From Petroclostridium sp. X23 (GTDB lineage: Bacteria > Bacillota > Clostridia > SK-Y3): a DNA stretch of 64,000 nucleotides. Within the stretch, counting starts at the first letter, position 1. The number at the start of each line of letters is the position of its first letter. The position numbers were made by a program, and so were the translations under genes. The DNA lies in NCBI RefSeq assembly GCF_030013905.1, contig NZ_CP124862.1, positions 3,847,051 to 3,911,050 on the forward strand. The letters run 5' to 3'. Under the pieces are notes generated by a model. It was given only the letters and a program-made list of their open reading frames with translations, made no database searches and was not told where the DNA came from. Shown piece after piece: positions 17,537 through 26,146 of the stretch.

Positions 17537-17843
17537 AAGTAAGATGTATAATGTGATTATCTCCGATGAGGCGGCTCAGATGCTGGTATCTCATTCCCGT
17601 TTTCTTGCACAGGCTAGTGAAACGGCAGCTCTGCAATTTATTGCCGAGTTTAATGAAAAAGCAAGATCCCTAGAGAAGTTTCCGGAGCGAAACCCATGGC
17701 TTTCCGACTCATTGGTGCCATCAGGCAAATACCGCAAGCTTCTGATGGCGAAGCGGTATTTGCTGGTTTATCAGGTGAAGGACAGTACCGTATACGTAGA
17801 TGCCGTGGTGGACTGTAGGCAGGATTATGGTTGGCTGCTGTAG
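17526..17843 (+). CDS. RelE/ParE-type toxin
   Basis: 105 residues from ATG 17526, overlapping the antitoxin by 11 bp, with AAGGAGG upstream. YNVIISDEAAQMLVSH, SGKYRKLLMAKRYLLVYQV and the C-terminal VVDCRQDY fit the ParE/RelE fold. Its target, gyrase or the ribosome, cannot be told from sequence. From 17844 to 18050 no gene is evident. Confidence 0.85.
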   Translation: MDSESKMYNVIISDEAAQMLVSHSRFLAQASETAALQFIAEFNEKARSLEKFPERNPWLSDSLVPSGKYRKLLMAKRYLLVYQVKDSTVYVDAVVDCRQDYGWLL

Positions 17844-18050
17844 GCATCTTGGCTTATGGGATCTATCGCTATTGAAAGTGAATCGAAGATGGAAAGAAAA
17901 ATCATTAGTGTTTGAGGAACTGAACTACTATATAAAATGATTTTAACATAAGAGTAAACCAAGTGAATCGTCACAGAGATGTGGTGGTTTTTCTATGGAA
18001 AAAACAACCGATTTGTGCAGTAAACAGCGAAACTGAAAGAACAGCCCGCC

Positions 18051-18224
18051 AAGCTCAAGGATTACACGGATTTCGACAATAACATTATCAAGAGTAACGA
18101 ACTGATTCGGATGCTTAAGAAACAGGAGGATATTCTGGAAGAATTTGATGAAGTGCTGGTGAAACAGTTGATAAAACCGTCAAAATCATGTCCGAGGATA
18201 AAATCATTATCGTCCTCTCTAAGG
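18051..18224 (+). pseudogene. Large serine recombinase, C-terminal fragment
   Basis: KLKDYTDFDNNIIKSNELIR, EEFDEVLVKQL and, after a one-base frameshift, MSEDKIIIVL resemble the C-terminal end of clostridial large serine recombinases. The catalytic domain is absent. Confidence 0.55.
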
Positions 18225-18475
18225 CTCTTGGAAATAAGACAGTTATGTCTGGTTCAATCAGCAGAGGAAAGAATGATCCCAGCCAGAGCCTCCAGATGAT
18301 CCAGCGACCATTGATGACACCGGATGAATTAAAAACACTTCCCAAAGGACGCTTTATATTAGCAAAAACAGGATACTCTCCAATGAGAACAACGCTTAAG
18401 CGCGGCTATCTTTGTGTCCTTTTCATTGTATATTTGAATCATATGAATGAACTGTTCTATTTCTTTACTTTTGTA
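18221..18475 (+). pseudogene. VirD4/TraG coupling protein, C-terminal fragment
   Basis: DPSQSLQMIQRPLMTPDELK and LPKGRFILAKTGYSPMRTTL match the C-terminal end of type IV coupling proteins of conjugative elements. It is fused directly to the recombinase fragment, so two ends of element genes have been joined by deletion. Confidence 0.6.
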
Positions 18476-18522
18476 TAAGTATATAATCAAGTAAAATAAA
18501 TAGAAAATTGGGGTTATAATTA

Positions 18523-19422
18523 TTATTTATCAGAATCAGAAAATTTATTTTCAATTCTATATTTATAGGGGGTTGTTTGGTAATAAGTTTTAAAATATCT
18601 AATATAGGAGCTTATGGAATGAAAACCTACATCCAATGCAATATCCGTTACCGACATATCTGTAGCAATAAGTAATGATGTGCTCATATGTAGGCGATAT
18701 TTCAACAAATATTGATAAGGAGAATCATGTACAAATTTTTGAAAGCAACGTAAACATTCTGTTTTACTGATGTGGGCAGCATCGGCAATATCCTTTATGG
18801 AAATTGGCTGTTTATAATTAGTGTGTATTATAGTAATTAAGGCTCGTATTCGTTCGTGATTTTTTGAAGGTGATACTTCTTTCATTTCGTGAAGAAGAGA
18901 GATAAATTCTAACCAGACCATGGATAATTGAATAGAAAGACGATATTCGTGATGCCTGTATTTGCTATCTTGAAAATATAACTTGTCTAAAAGGCGTATC
19001 TGATAAAGTACAGAATTGTGTGTTGGGATATTAGAGCGCAGTAAATAATGTGTGAATATAGGGTTATTAATGATTACACCCACATCATCATGTTCCATAA
19101 TGCTTCCAGAAAAGAAAGATAGCATTCGTGCTGGAATAATGTAGCTATGATAATGACAATCCTCTTTTTCTGTGATGTGATGCAGTACGGTTCGATTAAT
19201 AAATATACAGTCATGTTCGTGTAAATCAAATACTTCATCATATATTTTAACGTGAACAATTCCCTTTAAAATATAAACAAATTGCACCTCATCGTGCCAA
19301 TGTAATACCTGAAATCCTTCATTGAAAGGGGTGCAGATGCGATGTTTTACATTTAAGACTAGAAGTGGGAATTGCGTTGTGTGATAAGGGTTATGTGAGT
19401 ATACAGGGGCTTTTGTAAACAT
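18523..19422 (-). CDS. AraC-family regulator with cupin sensor domain
   Basis: 299 residues. Residues about 25-100 form a cupin-like ligand domain (FQVLHWHDEVQFVYILKG, HEHDCIFINR); residues about 195-290 hold two helix-turn-helix motifs (ISIKDIADAAHISKTECLRC and the final FHSISSYIRYFK). It is complete and is transcribed away from the small Cys-rich protein gene at 19543, with a large palindrome between them, so it probably controls that gene. The ligand is unknown. Confidence 0.88.
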   Translation of the reverse strand: MFTKAPVYSHNPYHTTQFPLLVLNVKHRICTPFNEGFQVLHWHDEVQFVYILKGIVHVKIYDEVFDLHEHDCIFINRTVLHHITEKEDCHYHSYIIPARMLSFFSGSIMEHDDVGVIINNPIFTHYLLRSNIPTHNSVLYQIRLLDKLYFQDSKYRHHEYRLSIQLSMVWLEFISLLHEMKEVSPSKNHERIRALITIIHTNYKQPISIKDIADAAHISKTECLRCFQKFVHDSPYQYLLKYRLHMSTSLLIATDMSVTDIALDVGFHSISSYIRYFKTYYQTTPYKYRIENKFSDSDK

Positions 19423-19478
19423 TTAGCAAACCTCCTTTAATGGTTCTTTTTTTATATATTATAGGCTGAATATAACTA

Positions 19479-19522
19479 CTTTTCAAGATAATATGGATTT
19501 ATAATTATATTATCTTGAAAAG
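19479..19522. promoter_or_regulatory. Perfect 16-bp inverted repeat between divergent genes
   Basis: Arms 19479-19494 (CTTTTCAAGATAATAT) and 19507-19522 are exact complements with a 12-bp spacer. The position between the AraC regulator and the Cys-rich gene suggests an operator; a transcript hairpin is also possible. Confidence 0.55.
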
Positions 19523-19542
19523 ATTGAAGGAGGAAAAAACAA

Positions 19543-19857
19543 ATGATAATTGATGGAAATAAAATTGAAAAAGCGGCAATGCAAGAGTTCCATAAAGGAA
19601 ATAGACAAGAAGGATTACGCATTCAGGAGGAGTTTGCATCTAAATTTCGTGAAGAATTCAAATCAAAAGATCATTGCCCTTGTCAGAAGGCATGCAGATA
19701 CCATGGAAACTGCAAAGAATGTGTTGCTATTCATAGAGCTCATGAAGAGCATGTACCAAACTGTATGAGAAATATGATAAACAAAAGAATAGGATTATTG
19801 TCTGAATTAACGGAACATACTATTGCAAATAAAATAATTCCGCCAAAAGAGGTTTAG
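19543..19857 (+). CDS. Small Cys-rich protein
   Basis: 104 residues. An N-terminal charged helix is followed by a knot of Cys and His (CPCQKACRYHGNCKECVAIH, then HVPNC), similar to small DUF6485-like proteins and suited to binding zinc or an iron-sulfur cluster. AGGAGG at 19528-19533 supports ATG 19543. It is probably controlled by the divergent AraC regulator. Function unknown. Confidence 0.65.
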   Translation: MIIDGNKIEKAAMQEFHKGNRQEGLRIQEEFASKFREEFKSKDHCPCQKACRYHGNCKECVAIHRAHEEHVPNCMRNMINKRIGLLSELTEHTIANKIIPPKEV

Positions 19858-20005
19858 AGAAAAGAAATAAAGGAAAGCGGCGACATTAAATCTGCTACAT
19901 AACTAATATATGTACAAGAACATTAAAAAGAGATTGTATTTCTCATTGGAGAAGTGTGATTATAGAAACAAATTATTAGATGATTTTAATATTATATTAA
20001 GTTAT

Positions 20006-20051
20006 AAGAGCAAACAACTAGACGCTCATGTCTGTTTGGTTGCTCTTTTTT
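20006..20051 (+). terminator. Hairpin plus T run ahead of a decayed gene
   Basis: AAGAGCAA at 20006-20013 pairs with TTGCTCTT at 20040-20047, with an inner AGAC/GTCT stem and a following T run. It sits in the leader of the sigma-like gene fragment and may have been an attenuator. Confidence 0.6.
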
Positions 20052-20135
20052 GTTCCGCAGTACTATTCCTCAGTGTCATTCCCCGTCTCTTGTCCTTCGT
20101 TTTCAACACATTTTTCAAAATTAGGAGGACAATAT

Positions 20136-20333
20136 ATGTCAGAAAACAAGGGATATACAATCGTTGTTAAAAGAAGCCGTGTGGATGTCAGCGAAGCTAT
20201 CTTCCATGCACATCATAAAGAGCGTGAAGCTGAAAGATATCAAAAGAAACTTATTCATCAATTTGAACTTTCCTTGGAATGATTCCAAGATGATGGTGTT
20301 GATGTGGAGTTTTTGATCACTCGTTTTCAGTGA
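20136..20333 (+). pseudogene. Conjugative-element sigma-70-like protein, N-terminal fragment with stop
   Basis: ATG 20136 has AGGAGG upstream. YTIVVKRSRVDVSEAIF and HHKEREAERYQKKLIHQFEL, then a TGA at 20280-20282, then in the same frame FQDDGVDVEFLITRFQ and a second stop. The pattern matches small sigma-like proteins of Tn916-type elements; one CGA codon seems to have become TGA, and the C-terminal HTH part is lost. Confidence 0.6.
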
Positions 20334-20461
20334 GTATAGAGGAGAAGCGAAGAACCGTACAGCGAGCCGTCGCTGACCTTGAACAGTCCGGACATCTTAT
20401 CAAGGAACAGCGGTGGCGAGAAAATGTTGGGAAAAGTAGTCTGTTCTTTACGGTGAAGTAG
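20333..20461 (+). pseudogene. Winged-helix DNA-binding protein, fragment
   Basis: KRRTVQRAVADLEQSGHLIK and NVGKSSLFFTV read like the recognition helix and wing of a helix-turn-helix protein from a conjugative element. No start is present. Nothing is evident from 20462 to 20642. Confidence 0.5.
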
Positions 20462-20642
20462 GCAAAAAATATATCAAACCATCAAGGGAGCAGTCTGCTT
20501 TCTTGGTGGCATATGGTATGTGACATTATGGCTTATGCAGTGAAGAACTCACTCTAAGGATTTTATTTATCAACAGAGAAAGAACAAATAGATTATCTAA
20601 GTATATAGAGAAAACCATCCTCCAAAGAAAGATGGCTCCTAG

Positions 20643-20903
20643 CTATTTCGTATCCAATAATGTCTTAATAGTAGCTGTTGCAACCTGTAAATCTCTTTCA
20701 TCGCACAAGTGAATCATGTGGATGAGGTGTTCTTTTTTCTTGTCTGTATGTTGAATTTCAGGGAAAAAGATTAAATCTGCGGATATTTTTAATGTTCGGA
20801 TAATCTTAAACAGCACTTCCATGCTGGGCTGTCTGTTTTCATTTTCTATGGCCATTATGTACCGTGTGGTGACACCCGCCTGTTCGGCAAGAGCTTCCTG
20901 CAT
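20643..20903 (-). pseudogene. XRE-family regulator lacking its first helix
   Basis: 86 codons begin at QEALAEQAGVTTRYIMAIE, in the middle of an XRE helix-turn-helix; the usual first 15 residues are missing and the ATG is fortuitous, without a ribosome site. PSMEVLFKIIRTLKISADLI and a short C-terminal domain follow. It abuts another broken gene at about 20905. Confidence 0.65.
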
Positions 20904-20972
20904 GATAAAGAATTTAAAACAACTTCATTATGTTACTGCTATCGGAAATAATGTATAGAAGCAATTTACTGT

Positions 20973-21227
20973 ATGCTTTTTATGGCACTTGGTAAACCGT
21001 TAGGTGGCTGGGTACTTTCCGCCGGACGTCAGGCCGTGTTCTTTATTCCTATTATTCTGATGCTTCCCAACTTCATGGGATTAAACGGAGTGATAGCCGC
21101 TCAACCGATTACCGACATTATCACGATGATCATCATGGGAATTTTAGCAGTAAAGCTGAATGGAGAAATCAAGCATTCTGCAAAGGCGCAGGCATCTAAT
21201 GCAAAATTGAATGTAATGGGAAAATAG
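20973..21227 (+). pseudogene. MATE-family efflux transporter, C-terminal fragment
   Basis: 84 codons: LGKPLGGWVLSAGRQAVFFI, PNFMGLNGVIAAQPITDIIT and one more hydrophobic helix match the last three membrane segments of a MATE multidrug/sodium antiporter. The N-terminal three quarters are absent. Confidence 0.7.
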
Positions 21228-21300
21228 TCTTGGTATTTACGCTTGGTAATGAAACATGTCACCTAAAAATATAAAGAAACTTATAAAAATTGAAGGAGAA

Positions 21301-21372
21301 ATGAAAATGAAGATTAAGCAGATTTTAAATCGGATTTATGTAAATGAGATGACAAACAGGGAGGGCGAATAA
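21301..21372 (+). CDS. Short ORF, 23 residues
   Basis: It has GGAG upstream and is basic (MKMKIKQILNRIYV...), ending one base before the next gene's ATG at 21374. It could be a remnant or a leader peptide; the evidence for expression is only its ribosome site and tight spacing. Confidence 0.3.
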   Translation: MKMKIKQILNRIYVNEMTNREGE

Positions 21373-21373
21373 C

Positions 21374-21739
21374 ATGACCATAGACAAAATGTTTATCATG
21401 GAACTTGAACACACATACAGAAAGTCATTCCCTGAAGAGTTGAGACAATATCTACTCATGAAATATGAGGAAGAGGCGTTTCCATATGAATTCACTGAAC
21501 AGGATCTTTATGCTAACATCAAGCAGGATATTAGTGAATATGAAATTGGAAAACTGGATGTTACAATAAAAAGCCCGTCTGAGCGCTGGCAGGATGAGCG
21601 TGAATACCTACGCAAATTGTATATTGATAAATACTTTGAGACACGTGAACTTGAAGACTATATTGCTGAGCTGGAACATATGCTTTCGGAGCATGGGCTG
21701 AAATCTTCTGGAATGACAAAACAACGAATTGAATACTAA
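21374..21739 (+). CDS. Unrecognised 121-residue helical protein
   Basis: The start has GGGAGGGCG upstream. The product is strongly charged (many Glu and Lys) and predicted to be mostly helical, with EREYLRKLYIDKYFETRELE and DYIAELEHML suggesting a short coiled coil. I do not recognise it. Given its setting it is probably mobile-element cargo. Confidence 0.45.
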   Translation: MTIDKMFIMELEHTYRKSFPEELRQYLLMKYEEEAFPYEFTEQDLYANIKQDISEYEIGKLDVTIKSPSERWQDEREYLRKLYIDKYFETRELEDYIAELEHMLSEHGLKSSGMTKQRIEY

Positions 21740-21986
21740 ATATGTACCCAAGGAAAGGCCTGTAGCGCAAGCTATACAACAAGCAAATCCGACTGGTGGT
21801 CTATAAATGTTATACAAAGGTTAAAAGGGGATATGAAAACACTGTATGCCTTTTCCCTTTAGGCTTTTGGTGATAATGATAAAGCATGGCAGATGATGAT
21901 AAGTCAAAAGTGGAAACGTTGATACCTTGACTTATCATCAGAACCACCGGAACATTGGATAAATATTGAATTTAGGAGTGGTTGAA

Positions 21987-22112
21987 ATGACTAAAGTCAA
22001 AGAGTTGCGAATAGTAATTAAACGAATTAACAACAATCGCTTTTTCGTAAAAGATCGGGAATATGATTATCTTCAACTATTAAATTGGTTTAGAGATCAT
22101 ATCATGAATTGA
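21987..22112 (+). CDS. Unrecognised 41-residue protein
   Basis: ATG 21987 has GGAGTGG upstream. The sequence (MTKVKELRIVIKRI... ending in NWFRDHIMN) is basic and amphipathic. It is below the length where family calls are reliable. No other gene was seen from 21740 to 22548. Confidence 0.35.
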   Translation: MTKVKELRIVIKRINNNRFFVKDREYDYLQLLNWFRDHIMN

Positions 22113-22174
22113 AAAAACTGTTTTAATCCTGCAATGATTACTTATCATATTCCATATATTACATATTAATACAG

Positions 22175-22249
22175 TTGCAACTTTGTGGAAAATGTAGTTG
22201 CAATACTATGAAAAAATCACTTGCAACTTTTTGCAAAAAGTACTTGCAA
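22175..22249. repeat. Five TTGCAA repeats
   Basis: TTGCAA begins at 22175, 22198, 22221, 22231 and 22244, mostly preceded by A-C or A-G. The first three are spaced 23 bp apart. Iterons or regulator sites are possible; the region is AT-rich, so chance must be considered. Confidence 0.4.
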
Positions 22250-22478
22250 AAAACATTTTTTAAGAAAGTACTCTTATTGAAAATTTGCTTATATTGCTTC
22301 TGATGGAAAGATTCCTGTTGGAAAAATAACTGAAAAAGCTTCAGAACAAGATAGGTAATGTGAGATATTAAATTCTATAAAAAAAATAATTTTTGAAGCA
22401 GATTATATGAGATTATTTATATTTATATGACCTTTAGCAGACGATAAATTTCATCTGATATTTTTATGGAAAGCTTGC

Positions 22479-22506
22479 TTGACATTTCGCTTTAATTTGA
22501 TATAAT
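22479..22506 (+). promoter_or_regulatory. Promoter of the XRE regulator and membrane protein pair
   Basis: TTGACA at 22479-22484, a 16-bp spacer and TATAAT at 22501-22506: both hexamers match consensus. Confidence 0.75.
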
Positions 22507-22548
22507 GAAAATATGTAAAGTAAACTTTCCGCGGAAAGGAGTGTAGAT

Positions 22549-22752
22549 TTGAAAAACAGATTAGAAGAAATTCGAAAAGCGAAGGGTATCAAACAAGAAG
22601 ATTTAGCCTCTGCGCTTGAAGTTTCAAGACAGACAATAGGCTCTTTAGAAAATGGACGATACAATCCATCAATCATTTTAGCTTTTAAAATTGCTCGATA
22701 TTTTGAGATGAGCATTGAAGAAATTTTTATTTATGAGGAGGAAGAAATATGA
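22549..22752 (+). CDS. Small XRE-family regulator
   Basis: 67 residues from TTG 22549 (AAGGAG upstream). The whole protein is one helix-turn-helix domain: RLEEIRKAKGIKQEDLASAL, VSRQTIGSLENGRYNPS, then an acidic tail. This class usually pairs with a membrane protein gene, as here, where it overlaps the next start by 4 bp. Confidence 0.88.
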   Translation: MKNRLEEIRKAKGIKQEDLASALEVSRQTIGSLENGRYNPSIILAFKIARYFEMSIEEIFIYEEEEI

Positions 22753-23195
22753 AAAAATCAGATATATATGTAGGAATCGGTTATACCCTATTTGGAATTG
22801 TGTGTATTTCAATTGCTCTAATTACAGAATTTAAGCTTCAAGGTATTTTATGGGGACTGGGGGGAGCTGGGATTGGTCCTGGATTGGTAATGATCTTGAG
22901 ATTTATACATTGGTCAAAGCCTGAAAATCAGACTGAGTACAAAAAAAGATTGAAGCAGGAGAAAATTGAGATGTTTGATGAAAGAAAGATTATGCTCAGA
23001 GATAAAAGCGGTTGTATAACTTATCGCATCATGTTAGGGGTTTTTTGCTTTTTGATAATAGTATTTTCTATACTTAGTGCACTTGGGTATTTTATACCAT
23101 TTTCAAAATATGTTGTTTTCGGATTGGTCATAATGCTTGTTTTCCAGTATATCTGTGGAATTATAGTTTTTAATAATCTTAACAAAAGACTATGA
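22749..23195 (+). CDS. Four-helix membrane protein paired with XRE regulator
   Basis: 148 residues with hydrophobic helices at roughly 8-28, 32-52, 94-115 and 120-142 and a charged loop in between. It is translationally coupled to the regulator (ATG in GGAAGAAATATG). The family is not recognised with certainty; DUF2178-like proteins have the same layout and partner. Confidence 0.65.
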   Translation: MKKSDIYVGIGYTLFGIVCISIALITEFKLQGILWGLGGAGIGPGLVMILRFIHWSKPENQTEYKKRLKQEKIEMFDERKIMLRDKSGCITYRIMLGVFCFLIIVFSILSALGYFIPFSKYVVFGLVIMLVFQYICGIIVFNNLNKRL

Positions 23196-23375
23196 GCATA
23201 CCCCATGTCACTCAGAGTTTCGAGGAACATTGCGCATGTAATAGATGTTGTTAAGAGCGACCATCGCAGTGTTTTATGATTGCCACTTTTCTGTTCTCAA
23301 TCAAGCTGTATTGCATTAATATGCTTAAGTTAGTATAATACTATCTGTTAGACTATTTATATAAAAGGAGGATTT

Positions 23376-23432
23376 ATGTTTATGTTAGGTACACTGGAGT
23401 CGGCGTTATACTCGGAGGTAGATGCTGAGTAA
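23376..23432 (+). CDS. Candidate leader peptide upstream of rsgA-like gene
   Basis: Eighteen residues (MFMLGTLESALYSEVDAE) follow a strong AAGGAGG at 23365-23371. The last third of the ORF lies inside a hairpin's left arm and loop, which is the layout of ribosome-stalling leaders of antibiotic-response genes. Confidence 0.45.
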   Translation: MFMLGTLESALYSEVDAE

Positions 23433-23449
23433 TACGCAATACCTCCGAG
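23411..23449 (+). promoter_or_regulatory. Hairpin in rsgA leader
   Basis: CTCGGAGGTA at 23411-23420 pairs perfectly with TACCTCCGAG at 23440-23449. It overlaps the leader ORF and lies 36 bp before the GTPase start. No T run follows, so it is more like a translation-control structure or pause site than a terminator. Nothing else was noted in 23196-23360. Confidence 0.55.
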
Positions 23450-23485
23450 ATATTCAATAAGAATATTATATTTTGGAGGATAAAA

Positions 23486-24559
23486 ATGAATACATTAAAA
23501 GAATATGGTCTTAACGAATGCTTCCTTAACGAAGCGTCGTTATATCCAAACTTAAAACCTGCTAGAGTTATTGCCCAATTTAAGGGACTATATAAGATTG
23601 CCACAGAAAATAGTGAATGCTTTGCAGAGGTGACGGGGAAATTCCGTCATGATACAACGTTAGTTTCACTGTTTCCGGCGGTAGGTGACTATGTTATGGT
23701 TGCTCATTCTGATGATCACGGACACGCAATGATACACCATGTTCTCACAAGAAAAAGCTCTTTTGAAAGAACAGCAGTCGGTGTAACAGGCCAATCGCAG
23801 GTCATAGCAACAAATGTTGATGTTGTGTTTCTTTGTATGTCACTCAACAATAATTACAACTTAAGCAGATTGGAACGCTACCTTTCTATTGCGTGGAGCA
23901 GCGGTTCTACTCCTGTAATTGTTTTAACGAAATCTGATTTATGTGATGATTTGCAAAAAAAACTACAAGAAGTAGAAGGTATAGCTGCGTTTAGTGATAT
24001 CATTGTTACTTCCGCTCTTGATGATACGGTTGATGAAAAAATCTTTTCGTATCTGAAACCGGGAATAACGGCTTCATTTATCGGATCATCCGGAGTTGGG
24101 AAATCGACTCTTATCAATAAGCTAATGGGAATAGATGCCCTAGTAACTGCGGAAATCGGTAAGAATGATAAGGGAAGACATACAACAACAGGTCGTGAAA
24201 TGCTGATACTCCCAAATGGAGGGATTGTCATTGATACTCCAGGTATGCGTGAAATCGGTATTGAATCAGCTGATTTGTCAAAATCTTTTGCTGAAATTGA
24301 GGCATTGGAGGCCAAGTGTAAATTCAGAAATTGCACGCACACTTCAGAACCGGGTTGCGCTATACAAAAAGCGCTTGCTGATGGTTTAATAGAGAAGCGA
24401 AGACTTGATAATTATTTCAAAATAAAGCGTGAAGCAAAATACGATGGACTCAGTTCAAAGGAAATTGAAACCAGTAAATTTGAGATGATGTTCAAAGAAG
24501 TTGGTGGAATGAAAAATGCACGTAGGCATCTAAAAGAACAGAAAAAGCAGAAGTTTTGA
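23486..24559 (+). CDS. rsgA: Ribosome small-subunit-dependent GTPase A (RsgA-like)
   Basis: 357 residues. An OB-fold N-terminus is followed by a circularly permuted GTPase: TKSDL (G4), SA (G5), GSSGVGKST (G1), DTPGMR (G3), then the zinc site built from C.. NCTHTSEPGC. It helps mature or quality-check the 30S subunit. The gene lies in accessory DNA behind a leader peptide and hairpin and in front of an acetyltransferase, unlike the housekeeping rsgA context, so it may be an extra copy acquired with the island. TTGGAGGATAAAA supports the start. Confidence 0.88.
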   Translation: MNTLKEYGLNECFLNEASLYPNLKPARVIAQFKGLYKIATENSECFAEVTGKFRHDTTLVSLFPAVGDYVMVAHSDDHGHAMIHHVLTRKSSFERTAVGVTGQSQVIATNVDVVFLCMSLNNNYNLSRLERYLSIAWSSGSTPVIVLTKSDLCDDLQKKLQEVEGIAAFSDIIVTSALDDTVDEKIFSYLKPGITASFIGSSGVGKSTLINKLMGIDALVTAEIGKNDKGRHTTTGREMLILPNGGIVIDTPGMREIGIESADLSKSFAEIEALEAKCKFRNCTHTSEPGCAIQKALADGLIEKRRLDNYFKIKREAKYDGLSSKEIETSKFEMMFKEVGGMKNARRHLKEQKKQKF

Positions 24560-24576
24560 TTTGGAGGAAAAGGCAA

Positions 24577-25194
24577 ATGATCATTCGATTAGAAAATAGC
24601 AATGATTGGTTTGAAGTAGAAAATTTAACCCGTGAAGCGTTTTGGAATGTATACCGTCCAGGCTGCACGGAGCATTTGGTTGTTCATAATTTCCGAACGC
24701 ATCCTGCTTTTGTAAGTGAACTAAGCTTTGTAGCAGAAGAGGAAAACAGCAGGAAAATTATTGCACATATTATGTATTGTAAGGCAACTATTTTATCTGA
24801 CAGCGGGGAACAAAAAGAGATTCTTATGTTCGGGCCTGTCAGCGTATTGCCGGAATTTCAGCGTTGCGGTATTGGAAGAAAAATAATAGACTACTCTTTG
24901 CAAAAAGCCAAAGAATTGGGCTATGGAGCGGTTGCAATTACAGGAAATCCTGAATACTATCATCGATTTGGTTTCCAAAGTGGTTCAAAGTTTCATATTT
25001 ACTATGCTGATTTACCACGCAATGAAGAAGCACCGTTTTTTATGATTAAAGAATTGTTGGAGGGATACCTTGCCGGAATCGTCGGCAAAATTATAGAACC
25101 GGATGCTTACTCAGTGTCCGATGAGGATGTCGAAGAATTTGACCTGAAATTTTCTCCTAAGATCAAAGAAAAACGTCCCGGACAGCTTGTTTGA
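24577..25194 (+). CDS. GNAT-family N-acetyltransferase
   Basis: 205 residues from ATG 24577 (GGAGGAAAAGG upstream; the TTG at 24556 overlaps the previous stop). Motif A is FGPVSVLPEFQRCGIGRKII, with the Q/R-x-x-G-x-G acetyl-CoA loop, then YYHRFGFQ. The substrate is unknown. It follows the GTPase by 17 bp and is probably in the same transcript. Confidence 0.85.
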   Translation: MIIRLENSNDWFEVENLTREAFWNVYRPGCTEHLVVHNFRTHPAFVSELSFVAEEENSRKIIAHIMYCKATILSDSGEQKEILMFGPVSVLPEFQRCGIGRKIIDYSLQKAKELGYGAVAITGNPEYYHRFGFQSGSKFHIYYADLPRNEEAPFFMIKELLEGYLAGIVGKIIEPDAYSVSDEDVEEFDLKFSPKIKEKRPGQLV

Positions 25195-25580
25195 TGAAAA
25201 TAAATTAGTCAGAATATGAGCATTTGATGAGTTAAGAGTAGTATTGGTAAAACGGTACTGCTCTTAAACATTAATATTAAACCAGAGGATACTGCATTGT
25301 ATTAATATGATTAAGTAGAAATAATGTTTTTTAACATATCATTTATATTTTGCGCGGTTAGAGTATCGGATAAGAAATCAGAAAACAGTAAACAGGCAAT
25401 TATTGTGCTTCATGAGATTTGAGTATTTCAGGAAGGTTGCAAGTTCACCTATTGAAATGCCCTATTATGGCATGCGTAATTATTCCTACAAAACTTTGGA
25501 ATCAAGGTGTGTACCACCTTGCCCTGCTTGCCGCTTTTGTTAGCAAATAAAATAAAAATGAAAAAATAGTTAAAATGGTG
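25195..25580. other. Intergenic stretch without gene
   Basis: 386 bp hold no ORF with start and ribosome site and no clear hairpin with a T run. Nothing can be supported here. Confidence 0.5.
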
Positions 25581-25994
25581 CTACGATGTGCGGTTCTCAC
25601 CTATAACAGAGTGCAATTTATTTATACCTGCTTCTATTTCATCAAGTTTTGTGTTGCCGTAGCCGAAAATCAGAGATTGATCATATGGGGTGATGTAATT
25701 ATCTGATATATAATGTCTTTTCATACTGTCCACTTTAGTCTTTTGAAATTGAACCCCCTCACAAATGTATGTGCCAGAACCACTTTTTGAATATGCGTAT
25801 CCTTCGGCTATTAGTTGCTCATAGCTTTCAATTACAACATTTCTTGCTATATTTAAATATTTTGACAGATCTCGTGATGAAGGCAACTTTTCTCCCGGCT
25901 GTATTGTCCCACAAAGCGCGAATTCTTTAATGGAATTATATATTTGTTTTGACAGATAACTCGCAGATTCTCTATCAATTTTTATGTGAAGCAT
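25581..25994 (-). pseudogene. MocR/PdxR-type regulator with aminotransferase domain deleted
   Basis: About 137 codons from ATG 25994. The N-terminus is a full GntR winged helix (SYLSKQIYNSIKEFALCG, GEKLPSSRDLSKYLNIARN, YIC) and linker. After TPYDQS it jumps in frame to LIFGYGNTKLDEIEAGINKL, which is the very C-terminal end of the aminotransferase-like domain. About 320 residues, including the PLP lysine, are missing. It lies divergently from a LysE exporter, its likely former target. Confidence 0.75.
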
Positions 25995-26110
25995 ACAGAC
26001 CCCTTTCAAGTGGTTCTAAAAAATAATTAACAATGTGGAACTTAACAGAATCGCTATTTTGCGATAAAGTATATCATAGAAATAAAATAAAGTAAATCCA
26101 GGAGGAAAAA

Positions 26111-26146
26111 ATGATTGAAATTCATTCTAATATGGGGGGGAGTTAA
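26111..26146 (+). CDS. Short leader ORF coupled to the LysE exporter
   Basis: Eleven residues (MIEIHSNMGGS) follow GGAGGAAAAA, and the TAA overlaps the exporter's ATG (TAATG). It is a likely translational coupler; no other role is visible. Confidence 0.4.
   Translation: MIEIHSNMGGS

Noticed and set aside
17526..17843. Calling the toxin target as gyrase or ribosome
   Set aside because: ParE and RelE share the fold, and no residue visible here decides between them.
19910..20282. Overlapping ORFs at 19910-20170 and 20028-20282
   Set aside because: They run through the leader hairpin and lack ribosome sites; only the part from ATG 20136 has a good site and a family match.
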